Source of the DNA: Lytechinus variegatus
Taxonomy: Eukaryota > Echinodermata > Echinoidea > Temnopleuroida > Toxopneustidae
Reading direction: 5' to 3'
Assembly: GCF_018143015.1 (NCBI RefSeq)
Contig: NC_054741.1
Coordinates: 11,682,683-11,746,682, forward strand
Length of the DNA stretch: 64,000 nt
Made by a program: the position numbers and the translations under genes
The notes under the pieces: model-generated
The model's input: only the letters and a program-made list of their open reading frames with translations
Database searches by the model: none
What the model was told of the DNA's origin: nothing
Shown: positions 38,210 to 49,036 of the stretch, piece after piece
How positions within the stretch are numbered: the stretch's first letter is position 1
Layout of the letters: every line of letters begins with the position of its first letter

Positions 38210-38910
38210 ACAGAATTATTTTACATGGACGGAATTTTTTGTGATGTGACACAAAATCATTTCGTCGACAGAATTTTTTGTGATGTGACACAAAATCATT
38301 TCATCGACGGAATAGATATTCGCATCGCAACGAAATGAATTTTGAGGACGCAATTTTATTTCCGTCTCGACGAAATTGATTATAAGTGTGACACAAAATA
38401 AATTTCGTATACGAAATCACACTGCATCATGACGAAATGAATTTCGTTGGAGTGAAACACAAATTTTCCTACAGAATTTTCCTTTGAACACTTGGGGTGC
38501 CATTTCGTTAGATCAAAATTCATTTCGTGTGTACGAAATAAATTTTGTGGACGAAATTACATTTTGTCTCGACGAAAATTTATTTTGTGTGACAAGAATA
38601 ATTTCGTATACGAAATAAAATTGCATCATGACGAAATCATTTTCATATGAACAAAAAAACTTTTGTGTACGGAATGGCGTGAATTGGACGGAGTATGGCA
38701 CGCCAAAAAAAGTTTGTGGACGCAATTACATTTCGTCTAGACGAAATTTTTTTCGTTGAGACAAAATTAATTTTGTGTGACACAAAATAAATTTCGTGTA
38801 CGAAATAAAACAGCGTCATGACGAAAAGATTTTCGTCTGAATAAAAACACATTTTGTGTACGGAATTGCTTGAATTGCACAGAATATACTGGCGGACACT
38901 TGGCGCCCCA
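38210..38910. repeat. Tandem block rich in ACGAAAT / ATTTCGT
   Basis: Three long units start near 38347, 38551 and 38717 (GACG.AATTACATTTCGTCTC, ACACAAAATAAATTTCGTAT, GCATCATGACGAAA). The word ATTTCGT and its complement occur dozens of times. CACTTGG.G.GCC words occur at the block's edge. It lies between the hAT-like MITE and the first identified TIMM21 exon. Confidence 0.72.
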
Positions 38911-39610
38911 TACTTGTGTGGCAATCATTTTTGTTGTGTCAATATTATTGCTGAATGTTGATATTTGTAGGTTATATTGCTGTCTTTCTTTGCATTGAAA
39001 GCATCTGAAAGCTAAGTTTATTTGTTGATATTTGATTAGGAACGTACAGAATTATCCTCACTATTAAAAAAAAATGGAATATTGGTGTCACGTTTAGCAC
39101 AAGACTAGGTTACCAGTCCAACATAAATGTGTACTAAAACCTAGAACAGCTTTTTGAAACTTGCTTTTCTTTAGACTGAATGCAATCTAGAATAAGTTCT
39201 GTTGCAAAACTCTTGGCCAAAATTTGATGTCAATCTTTGATAAAATGATTATGTTGTGGATTATTTTTGGTTTAAGTTTTGAATGGCATTGTACCACCAA
39301 TTTATCAGTCAAATTTTTTCCATCTTATCTACCTTCTATCACTGTATATGTAGTTATTCATACGATATGGTATTTGCATTCAAGCACATTTTGGTTAAGA
39401 TTTGATTCAAATTTTGTCCAGATATCTTTTTTAAAGAAATTTGCATGATATATACCGTACTGCAATTATGTTAATTTGATACCAAAATTATGATTGGACA
39501 AATGTTTATTAAAATATGGTAAATTTTAACAATTTTGGCAAATGGAACATTTGTGTTGAATTGCCTAATAAGTGTATGCAAAATTTCCACCCCAACTCAT
39601 TTTTTTCCAG

Positions 39611-39673
39611 TTGCACAAACATCCAAGGATGCATCCTATGCAGGTATCATTGTCTTGGGTGTTGGAATCACAG
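39611..39673 (+). CDS. TIMM21: TIMM21 exon: transmembrane anchor
   Basis: The acceptor is a T-rich tract ending CCAG at 39610 and the donor is GTAAAT at 39674. It encodes AQTSKDASYAGIIVLGVGIT, the start of the inner-membrane segment. Entry is in phase 1 and exit in phase 1. Confidence 0.88.
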
Positions 39674-42600
39674 GTAAATTTAATTCACAGGGCAAGTTCA
39701 TCCCAACAATACATTCACCATATACATGTATTTAAAGATACATTTGAATTGAAATTGTCTATTTCAAATTTTGAATGAACTTCATGGATTTTACAGTGGA
39801 GACATTGTGGAAAGACACACATTTTTAAATCATCTGATAACTGATTTCCAAAATGACCCTCATGACATTTGAAAAGTAATAGATATGCCTAAATGTAATT
39901 TTCACATAGAGTTTGGTTGATAAGTTTAAGCATATGTACAATACCTTTTGTTAAAAGTCATGGTATTTTGAAAAAAGGAGAGTGACTTAATTTGTGTGTG
40001 GTTGTATCTTATTTAGAGTTGAGAAGTTAGGCAATTTTAATAATTGATTTCTTTATCAGGGATGCAATTTCTAGACTAAAGTCTGAATTCAGACATTTTC
40101 CAATATATTTCTGGCCACTTTCATGGAGAAAATGGTAATTCTCGATGATTTCCATACTTTTTTTATCCTCAGTAGCATTCCTGTCTTTATTCAGTCATGG
40201 ACATTGTTTTTGTTTTATTTTTCTTACACGTGACAGGGCTTATGTTTTACACATTGGGGAAAGAGCTCTTCTCATCAGATAGTCCTAATGGTATTTACAC
40301 AAAGGCCTATAAATTGTGTAAAAATAATGTAGAGGTATGTATACTACAGAACTTAAGAAAAAAAAAACAATGGCATTGAAATAAATAGTAGTGTCCATGT
40401 AGTGGGTGGATGAAAATAAAAATCAAGGATTTTACACGAATTTTGTAATTTCATACGGAATCTCAAAGTTCAAATACTTGCAATTAATCAGGAAGCCATT
40501 ACCATTGATATTGGCATGCAAAATTTCAAATGCACAAGAGAATAAGGGAAATCACAATTTCTTGATGCATGTATTCAAATAGCACATGAGCAAAATGTAA
40601 ACAAACGTCGAGTGAAACAGAGGTATAGAATTGTTTTAGGGTAGAAGTATTAACTCTGTATGACACTTGATTGGACCATCAGTTTTTCATGGTTGAGTGG
40701 TCTAAGGCGAAGTCTAAAGCTCTACGATATAATGACACAGGTTTGAATCCTGCTATTGATGGCTAATACTGATTTTAAAAATACATGTATAAATTAACCA
40801 GCTTTTTAGTGCTTGATACAGAATAGTTGAAATGTCTTCCGAATGTGAAAGGATTTCAATAATACAGTATCATTTTTTATCCCGAGACTGATGGCCCAAT
40901 AGTCATTAACAAAAGAAGTGAGAAATGTATTTCCAAGTGAAGAATGCGGTGGTCCTAGGGTGAAACTCTCTTTTGAGTGCAGTTATTAATAATGAGGTTT
41001 CTTTCATTCCTGCTTAAGTCTATTGTTCCCAACTTGCTTATTGTTGCTAAGTAAGAAAACATCTTTGCCCATTTCATAAAATTTGTTAAATAGCAAATTT
41101 GCAATAACAGATTTGGGCAACTGAAACAATTGAATTTTTTGATTTATTGTAAAAGTGATTAGAAATTGTTCATTTGTTATTATAATAAGTTTGCATGAAA
41201 CATTCTCCTAGTTACAATATCAAAAGAAAACAGTTGAAGCATTCCTTGGATGTACATATGAGTGCATGAATATATTATTGGCTACTATCAATGAAGTCTG
41301 GATCAGTGATTACACAATGAATCAAGTTGAACATAACAAAAGCATTGAATTGTGGATCACCTCTCCTGTGTAGGATGAAAAGAAAAGGTCAAAGGTATTT
41401 GATGATAGAAAGTACAGCTATGCTCGGATAGAGGCCTAAATATTTTTTGTTATAAAACCTATACTTAAAGGCGAAGTAATTGAGTTAAAAGTATTTTGAA
41501 ATGCTTTGACTTAAGTTTGTTTGTTTATATAATAAGATACTTGTTTTAATAATTTGTGCTTTGTCAGAAATGAGGAATTGTTCATTGTAAGACAAATAAT
41601 GAATAAATAATCATATAGGCATACAATGGCTAGAATAACCAGGTGTGACGTCTTTTTAATGAATACTGGGATAGAAATAATTCTTATCTTTTCTAGGCTA
41701 TTTTTTCCACATTAGCAACCAGTTCTTTCATTTCAAGTGCTCCTTTTCTTTGTGCGACCAGCTATATTGTAATGCAACTACTATCATTCTGCAGTATGTA
41801 GAATTTTGATTTTTTAGATATTCTTGAATATTGTTTATGGTAGATATTGGAGATCTTGGGTGAATCTAAAAAAGATGGTCAGCCCAAAGCTTTCTATTTT
41901 AGGGGAAATTTGGGGGATTATTTGGGGGCATTTAGGGTCATCATGAGGGCAAAAACACCCTCATGTATTTCCTGCATTGTTGCTTTGTCCCACATATACA
42001 CTTTTCCTGTCCTTTATCTTAACAGATTCAAGATGCACTGGGAACACCCATCAAAGGATATGGTGAAATGACTAGGAGGAAACGTAGACGGCATGTAAGG
42101 TGAGATTCAAATCACCCTGTGTCTGAATATCTTTCTTAGACCAGGGCCCTGTCGTAGAAATGGTTACGATTGATCCAACCAACCTCAACTGTATGGAAAT
42201 CCATACCATAATTTCTTCTACTGTATAAAATTTGCACAATCTCCATAGTAAACAAAGAGAATCACACTGAATCTTCACGAAAACGATAAATGTGTGCATA
42301 TATATCAGAAAATCTAGAAAATATTTTGAACAAATTTGCATTGTAGGTGTTGACGTTGCTGGCCGTCCATAGTTGTGATTGATCGAATCAATTGCAACTC
42401 TTTGTAAGATGGGGCTCAGAGTCATTATGTTTATTTTATAGATTATTTAACTGCATTTTTTAACATCCATTGCCCAGTATTTCTGCTCCGTTGAAAACTA
42501 CTAAGAAAAGGAAGAAGACTCCTTTCATTCTGGAAATTTCAGTTGATGTTAGACTTTCACTGTTTTACTTGGGACCAGTTACAAAAATCATCATTCTTGT

Positions 42601-44132
42601 AGGCATAAAAATGCATTTATGCAAACAGATAATTCAAGAATAAGTAGTAGAAGCAATGATTATGCTTTTGGATTTCTTTTCTCAACTTTCAAAAGAGAGA
42701 TCAAATTAGTTTCAAAATGGAATTGCAGGGCATCTTGGGTAAAGCAAACATTCAATGACTTACCCAATGACTTCATTTTAAAACTGATTTCTAATCCTTT
42801 TTTCAAGTCAAGAAAAGGAGCCAACTCTCCACCCAGGTGTTAAATGGGTTCCCGGAAGGATGTGAAAGTCAATGTGATTAGATTGGCATGTGTGCACCGA
42901 TAAACGGGTGCCTGGCCAGGATACTCCCCAGGCAGGGAGTGGAGATGGTACACTTAACGTGTGGAACAGTGATGTATCCTATGACCAGGGGAATGATAAT
43001 TACAATGTAAAGCGCTTAGAAACCAAAGTATGAAATCATTGCTATTATTATTGTTGTTGATGTTATTGTTATTAGCAAAATAAGCTCATAATCAATGATT
43101 TGGGGTAAAAAACTCATAGGTCATAGAAGTAATTTTAAACTTTACAAGTTGGTATGTAATATATTGTAGATCTAGCATTGGCAGAGGTATAAATTTTGAC
43201 TGTGTGCAGTCGAGAATCCATCTATTTTTTATTTTATTTGTTTGGCAGCCATCTTGAGTACTCACAGGAGGGTGTTAACTTCATGAGAATGAAATTCTAT
43301 TTAGAAGGACCGGAGAGGAAAGCTACTGTACACCTAGAGATGAAACAGGTAAATAATAGATGGAAATTACCCTTGAGAAAGATGATCAACATAATTCATG
43401 CATAGTGCCAATAAAGTTGGGCTTTTGGGGGGGGGGCATTCTGTAGCCACTTGAATGTATTAACATTCATGAGATTGACTTCAATGGGTGATTGATTCAC
43501 CCCCCCCCATCCCACTCTCTCTGCTGTTTTATGGCTAAATTAAAAACAATCAGATGTCCAGAATACTCAAGTGCTTGGCCTGAGGGTGATTCCATCAAGT
43601 ATTATATCTGACCTCTATACTACTGTTCACTCACCGACGAAAGGAAGCAATTCTGTGGAATATGCGTCTTGGTAAATTAGGAAAATGTGTCAATGTTTTA
43701 TGTCGAAGTATATACTGTTACTTGCTTTTGAAATGTTTATATTTCAGATATTGTGGGCTATGTGACTCCATTTCCTTCAGCATCATGTAGAGCATACATG
43801 AAATGCCCCAGTTTAAGAAAAAAGTCAGTTATTAATAAAATTTGGAGTTGCTTCCTTTTGTCAGTGGATGGCAGTACAGTATACTATACATGTATGTTGA
43901 ACCTTCCTTTGATCCTTCTGAAATGACTTGTTTTCTTTTTTCCACTCTACATGAAAAGTTATCATGCTCATAAGCTAGTGAAGTGGCAAGTGAAAGAAAG
44001 GTTTATTTATATTTTTTTTTTCTGTTTTTTTTTCAATTGCAGAATGAGAGTGGGCGATATGAGTACAGGTATCTGTTTGTTGAACTTGACGGCCATCCCA
44101 AACGAACAATCATTCTCGAAGATAACAGATAA
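39611..44132 (+). CDS. TIMM21: TIMM21 (Tim21), mitochondrial import inner membrane translocase subunit; five exons, 5' end missing
   Basis: Tim21 is a single-pass inner-membrane protein of the TIM23 presequence translocase. Its intermembrane-space domain contacts the TOM complex, and in animals it also escorts respiratory-chain subunits during assembly. Exons are 39611-39673, 40237-40334, 42026-42099, 43249-43348 and 44043-44132 (TAA at 44130). All introns have GT-AG ends and compatible phases (1, 0, 2, 0). Reading the exons in order gives a hydrophobic membrane segment (GIIVLGVGITG), then KELFSSDSPNGIY, GTPIKGYGEMTRRKRRRHV, MRMKFYLEGPERKATVHLEM, YRYLFVELDGHPKRTIILED and a stop after NR. These match remembered vertebrate TIMM21 almost block by block (KELFSSSSPSKIYG, IKGYGEVTRRGRR, RTIIIEDNR). 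The first listed exon enters in phase 1, so at least one upstream exon with the start codon and transit peptide is missing from this model. No break is seen in the exons found. Confidence 0.93.
40237..40334 (+). CDS. TIMM21: TIMM21 exon: end of membrane segment and start of intermembrane-space domain
   Basis: The acceptor is GTGACAG and the donor is GTATGT. It encodes LMFYTLGKELFSSDSPNGIY followed by TKAYKLCKNNVE. The KELFSS-SP-IY block is a Tim21 hallmark. Exit is in phase 0. Confidence 0.92.
40678..40760 (+). other. tRNA-like sequence (tRNA pseudogene or SINE head)
   Basis: It has an A-box-like TGGTTGAGTGGTCTAAGGCG and a B-box-like AGGTTTGAATCCTGC about 35 bases apart, in a leucine-tRNA-like layout. 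The 3' acceptor partner is poor, so a working tRNA is unlikely. Confidence 0.5.
42026..42099 (+). CDS. TIMM21: TIMM21 exon: GTPIKGYGE block
   Basis: The acceptor is TTAACAG and the donor is GTGAGA. It encodes IQDALGTPIKGYGEMTRR and a basic run KRRRHV. In the vertebrate protein the equivalent is IKGYGEVTRRGRRQHV. Exit is in phase 2. Confidence 0.93.
42818..43078 (+). mobile_element. tRNA-derived SINE, 5'-truncated copy
   Basis: It shares CACCCAGGTGTTAAATGGGT, GGAAGGATGTGAAAG, GCAGGGAGTGGAGATGGT and AAAGCGCTTAGAAACC with the copy at 32655 and ends in ATT/GTT triplets. It lies in the TIMM21 intron before the exon at 43249. Confidence 0.72.
43249..43348 (+). CDS. TIMM21: TIMM21 exon: core beta strands
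   Basis: The acceptor is TTTGGCAG and the donor is GTAAAT. It encodes HLEYSQEGVNFMRMKFYLEG and then PERKATVHLEMKQ. This corresponds to the family's VKFYIEG...GTVYLEVKE stretch. Exit is in phase 0. Confidence 0.92.
44043..44132 (+). CDS. TIMM21: TIMM21 terminal coding exon
   Basis: The acceptor is CAATTGCAG at 44042. It encodes NESGRYEYRYLFVELDGHPK followed by RTIILEDNR and TAA. The protein ends just after the conserved IEDNR-type motif, without the short acidic tail of the human protein. Confidence 0.93.
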   Translation, partial: NESGRYEYRYLFVELDGHPKRTIILEDNR

Positions 44133-44252
44133 AACAAGAGGACAATGGACAAGTATGAAAAGTTCCACCATACACTAAATGTTTTCAAACTGGATATGCA
44201 TTGTCATGATATGTCTTCCAGTTTCTTTTATAATGACAGTCCAGACTTTTTG

Positions 44253-44507
44253 CATTTACTACAGAGAAACTCTACAACGCACCAATTCCTTTGAAAGTGC
44301 AAGTAAAATCACAATGGAGAGCTGAGGGGCATTTGTCGAAAATTTGCAATATTGCAAATTTGCAATTGTTCATCCGTTACAAATCTTTGGATGATTTGCT
44401 GACCCAGTCCACCAACTATTAACAAAAGCCTCTCAGCTCTCCACTGTGATTTTAATTGCATTTTCAAAGGAATCAATGTGTTGTAGATAGTTTCCCTGTA
44501 GTAAATG
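44253..44507. mobile_element. Short inverted-repeat element in the TIMM21 3' region
   Basis: Arms of about 75 bp (44253-44331 and 44432-44507) pair almost fully: CATTTACTACAGAGAAACT with AGTTTCCCTGTAGTAAATG, and GAGAGCTGAGG with CTCTCAGCTCTC. It starts 120 bp after the TIMM21 stop codon and may be transcribed in the 3' UTR. Confidence 0.65.
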
Positions 44508-44514
44508 TGAAAAC

Positions 44515-45230
44515 TACCTATTGGCAGTCCTGGGGGAGGTAGCAGGTTTTTGCTACCCAATATTGTCGTACACATGTATGCTTGACCACTGTATTCGAAA
44601 CCACTTCGAAACATTTTTTTTTCTATTTGTCAAACTGATACCCATTTCACATAATTCCATATTTCTGTCTTCATTTCACCCTCTTAATGCCCCCAAATCA
44701 AGGAACACCCTCTATGATTAGTTCCATAAACTTCCCCTTTTCCCCTCATTTTTTTTCCTTTTTTTTCTTCAAAACATACAAAAAAAAATTGATGAGTTTG
44801 ACACCTTCAATGCACCACTCACACATCTCATTTTAACCAGGAAAAGTTTCCCCCTTTTTTCTTTGATTTTTCTGTTCATGCCTGTGTATAACAACATAGC
44901 GAGTAGCAACTCTCTCCCCCATTACATAGCATAGCTATTTATGAAGGGTAGAAATGGGATATACAACTGCAGCCATGTCAGCTCTGTCATTTTATCATTG
45001 ATATTTTCATAGCTGAAAGAGAAATCTAATCTTGGTAAAAAAAGTGATTCATGTAATAGCACAAAAGACAAAGATATGAAGAAATGACCCCCAAAGAAAG
45101 ACTGTAAATTATCGTCAATGTTGGAAATAAATCGGATCTTATGAAAGTTATGGATGTCAAACAACATTATCACCCTGGCTTAATCATGGCAGCCTTTCAA
45201 GGAATGAATCATGCCAGTTCCTGTTTACTT
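44515..45230. other. Sequence downstream of TIMM21
   Basis: Possible 3' UTR and beyond. A polyadenylation-like AATAAA occurs at about 45127. No exon seen. Confidence 0.3.
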
Positions 45231-45231
45231 C

Positions 45232-45302
45232 ACCTGGGTTGAGTGCAGCACAGTGGACAAAGTTCTTGAAGAAAATAACTGTCATGGGTGCTAATACTGC
45301 TG
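45232..45302 (+). mobile_element. SINE body fragment
   Basis: CCTGGGTTGAGTGCAGCACA followed by GTGGACAAAGTTCTTGAAG matches the body of the SINE at 56430-56655 in the same plus-strand reading. Confidence 0.5.
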
Positions 45303-45315
45303 AAATCTATGTTAA

Positions 45316-46147
45316 CCCTAAAAAGACTTGGGGGGCTGATTCAGCCCCCCCCCTCGACATTTTTCGTGATTAATCCGCTGCTTGAAATTTTTTGACTGCA
45401 TCGCTCGCTGACTTTACTTTCACATCTCGCGCAACTTTTGAGACCAAAATTGTGACCCCAGGTACGCGGTTCCGAAATTTCACAACATTTCGTAAGTGCA
45501 TGCAGACCCAAAATTACTCAATAACGTGAATTGTGTACAAATCCAATGCAAATAGTGTTTTTAGCCAAAATTCATTAATGTATCATTGTTTTTTCCTTTT
45601 ACTGCTTAAAATCAATTATTTTTATCTTTTTTATGATAAAAATAAAGTCCCCGTCAATTTCCATTGAAAAAACAATAAAAAAACAAAAAGTAAAAAACAT
45701 GGAAATACATAAGAAATTTAGAAAACAATAGAATACATAAGAAAATAAATGTGATGTTGAAATTTTTGAAAAATAAATATGATCAGATGCCTTTCTAGAG
45801 TATGTGGAATAAAAATTAGCATTATAGGGGCATTATTTTATTAATTAGAGCAAACTTATGATTTTATGCATAAATTAGCATAATTAATGAGCAATGAGAT
45901 TTTTTTGCAGAATTTGATATTACAGTTTTGTAGATCATGCCATGGGTAACGTGTGTGCCAATTTTCATCGCGATCGCACGATCGACGGCCGAGATCATAA
46001 GGGGGCTGAATCAGCCCCACTTAAAAAAAACAAAAAATTTTCATCGCGATCGCACAATCGACGGCCGAGATCATAAGGGGGGCTGAATCAGCCCCCCCCC
46101 CCCCCCCCGGTCTTCTGAGGCGTCGAAATAGCCCAGTCTATTTAGGG
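45316..46147. mobile_element. piggyBac-like MITE (TTAACCCTAAA family), best-preserved copy
   Basis: 832 bp with TTAA at 45312-45315 and 46148-46151 and termini CCCTAAAAAGACTTGGG / CCCAGTCTATTTAGGG. The first bases resemble the canonical piggyBac end CCCTAGAAAGATA. Near the right end a segment of about 60-80 bp (CGATCGCAC.ATCGACGG) is tandemly doubled. No open reading frame. Confidence 0.87.
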
Positions 46148-46659
46148 TTAAACCCAAATTAGCTGAGCTGTTTAGGAGATCGATAGTGACAAAATTAGAG
46201 GTGACAGCTCTTGCACTTGCCATGTACTTAATATCATTTGTTTGCTGTTTACTTTAAGGGAGTGTTCCTTTTGGATCAGCAATTAACAATCAAACAGAAA
46301 AAAAAGATATTTAGTCATTTCATGTATTAAAGGAACGATGGAGAAAAGTTCCTATTTTCAATGAACACCGATTCTAATTTTATAATTTTTTAAATTCAAA
46401 TTATATTATGTCTGCTTATACTCCTTTTCTCTATAATGTTAACATGATTACTATTAATGTTTTGTTTGTAACTTCAAATGTGAAAATCATGCTCTGATAT
46501 GTCCATCTTCATCTGATGTAAAATGAAAATGGATTGTGGTTTAACTCAAATTTTTGAAGAGTGTATACCATTTTATAGCAATCAAATTGTTATATTCATA
46601 AAAATATTAAGACAATATACCCATGAAATGCATTTACTCTTTGTGTATACAGCATGGAA

Positions 46660-46815
46660 AGAGCGGAAGGGAGATAGAGAGGGGCGGGGAATGAGACATG
46701 AGGAGGAGGGGGTGACACATCGAGGTGCAAGCGAGAGAGAATGGAATATAGAAGTAAAAGAGGGCAAGAGAAGTAGAGATGAGAGAGGGAAGGGGAAGAG
46801 GAAGAGTAAAAAGAA
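46660..46815. repeat. Purine-rich (GA) tract
   Basis: About 150 bp of nearly pure AG on the plus strand (GAGCGGAAGGGAGATAGAGA and similar). A second such tract lies at 47130-47295. Open frames here reflect composition. Confidence 0.75.
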
Positions 46816-47299
46816 CTAGCATTATAGAAGAGAAGTGGTAGATATTGGATAGTTCCATGTAGTATTAAATTTATCAAAAATGATCTCTCATTGACCACTT
46901 TCCATCAAAACCTCAATACGACATAATGACATTCCACAACTTATTAGTAAAAGTAATTAAAATTTCATAGATCAATGGTCACAATTCATGCAATGCTCTG
47001 ATGATTCTTAGGGGAGCTTCCTGTATTGTATGTGTTTACAGAGTGTAATATTACAGGAACCATATCTGAATGACAACCCATTCATGCTTTGCATTACTCT
47101 TACCTTTTATATTTCTGAACATTTTTTAAGAGGAAGAATTACAAGAAGAGTGAGGGTGGAAACTGGAAAAATGGTGAAATAAGGGAAAGAGAAAAAAAGA
47201 GAGAAAAGAGATACCATGCAGATGAGAGATGGAGAAAAGGGAAGAGAGAGATGAGATGTGGAAGATAATAGATGCGAAATATAGAAAGAGGAAAGAATC

Positions 47300-48510
47300 A
47301 CAATTGGTTAAAGCCTCTGTTCCACTTTGCTGATCTTGCTGCAATTTGGCAAACCTACAGATCATACAGGGGAAAATGAACCTGTTAACAGGGGAGGGAG
47401 ACAAATACTTTGCACGAATAAAATTGTTAACTTAACGCCCACATTCTGCTAATAGCACATCTGGAAAGATCAGATTGTGCTCCTCCCACTTCCCGCTTTT
47501 CCTACAATTGAAAATGATAGTTTGCTGATATGAATAATTACTTATTATCCTGTCCTTATTGCTATACTGCTCCTGATTTCAACCGGTTCATATCCTGCTC
47601 TCTGTTGATCTAATGATCATGGTTTCAGATCGTGGTATTGGAATAGCCCCCCCCCCCCCCCCGACACCTTACCCATTCTCAGGTTGCCAATGGCACCATT
47701 CACCGAGTATCGATACACGTCCCTTTCAGCTTCTGTTTTTCTGAACAATATATGCGAGAGAAATGGGGGGGGGGGGGGGGGTAATTTGATAGTAAATGCA
47801 ATTTGCCCTTGTAAAATTCACCTTGCTCCTCTCTTTGACTTGATAATTTCTCACACAAACCACTTTTCATCACAATAAATACATTAAAAAGTCTGAAACA
47901 AGATATTCCTTCATCGGTTTAATAATAATCATATAACTTAAAAATAAAATGAGTTACAATGTTCTTTTCATCAAAGCAATTGATATAAAATGAAACCAAG
48001 ATCCTAATCATGATTCTACACACACTTCAATATACCATAAGGTTAGGCCTGTATAATTCCTTCAATGTAGATTTACACAACAGAAAAAAATTGAAGGTAT
48101 ATTTTATCAACGATCCAAATTATTGGATTAAACAATCACTCGCAGATAGTGGTCAGTAACACAAACTGTTGTTAAGTTAACTTGTTGACTTCTGAATTCT
48201 GTTACTAAAATACTACATACATGATACAGATCACATTGCATAAATAACCTGTAATTACACACATCTAACTAGCACACAATAATACACTGGTTACTAATCC
48301 AGATACAATGTACAACTAAAAGGAACATATTTAGAGACGAGAATGCACTCTCAACTTTGTATTTTATTGCAAATTCATTTTGCATGTACCACTTTAATCT
48401 TAAGAGTCCATTGCATCATGCAATCCTTGACCTTTGCTCCAGTGACATGCTCTGCTCTAAATTCCACACACTAATGGAATGACCAACTTCAACCTTGGTT
48501 TAACACTATA
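47300..48510. other. Intergenic sequence between TIMM21 and the POGLUT2/3-like gene
   Basis: Contains long C and G runs (47647-47662, 47765-47781) and AT-rich sequence. No coding exon recognised. Confidence 0.35.
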
Positions 48511-49036
48511 CCCGGGGGGGGGGGGGGCACTCAGTATGTAATGCATAGTGGGTATGTGCCGCGGAAGGGACCCCCATTTTTGCACTCAAATTTCCGTTCC
48601 GAGGCATAGCATTTTTGTCTTGTTGAGAAAAAGAACAAAGAAAGCCGCTCCAAGGCATATCATTTTCTTCTTATCGAGAAAAAAGAAGAGAGAAATCCGC
48701 TCCAAAGCTTCGCATATTTTTTGTTACGCCGCTCTGATCGCATCGATCTGCTACAATGAGCTGCAATTTTGGTGAAAAGCGGCCGCAGAGCTCACCCGGC
48801 GGAGGCCGCGCTAGCTGTATCATGCATGCATGACCATTCCATAGGGATGCATACGCACTCACACGCTGGCGATCCGTTCCAAGGACCCCCGTTTTCACAA
48901 ACATTTGTCGTTCCGAAGCCCGTTCCGAGGACCCTCCTTTTTACAATAAGCCCGCTCCAAGGCCCCCGTTTTTTGTCTCGCCCGCGGCACACCCCCACCA
49001 CTTTTTTGGTCGAGTGCCCCCCCCCCCCCCCCCGGG
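48511..49036. mobile_element. hAT-like GC-rich MITE, copy 3
   Basis: 526 bp. ACTATACC follows the right end and ACTATACC(C) overlaps the left end, consistent with an 8-bp target duplication partly merged with the terminal C run. Closely similar to copy 1. Confidence 0.86.

Noticed and set aside
38018-38338. TIMM21 first exon in the frame starting FAALVGMNN
   Set aside because: No donor of the right phase, and much of the frame is the ACGAAAT tandem block.
40678-40760. A working tRNA-Leu gene
   Set aside because: The A and B boxes are recognisable but the acceptor stem pairs poorly; more likely a pseudogene or SINE head.
41847-42071. A 74-residue open frame overlapping TIMM21
   Set aside because: It overlaps the true exon at 42026-42099 in another frame and runs through intron sequence.
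46523-46819. A charged 98-residue open frame
   Set aside because: It is the GA-rich tract read as Glu/Arg/Lys codons.
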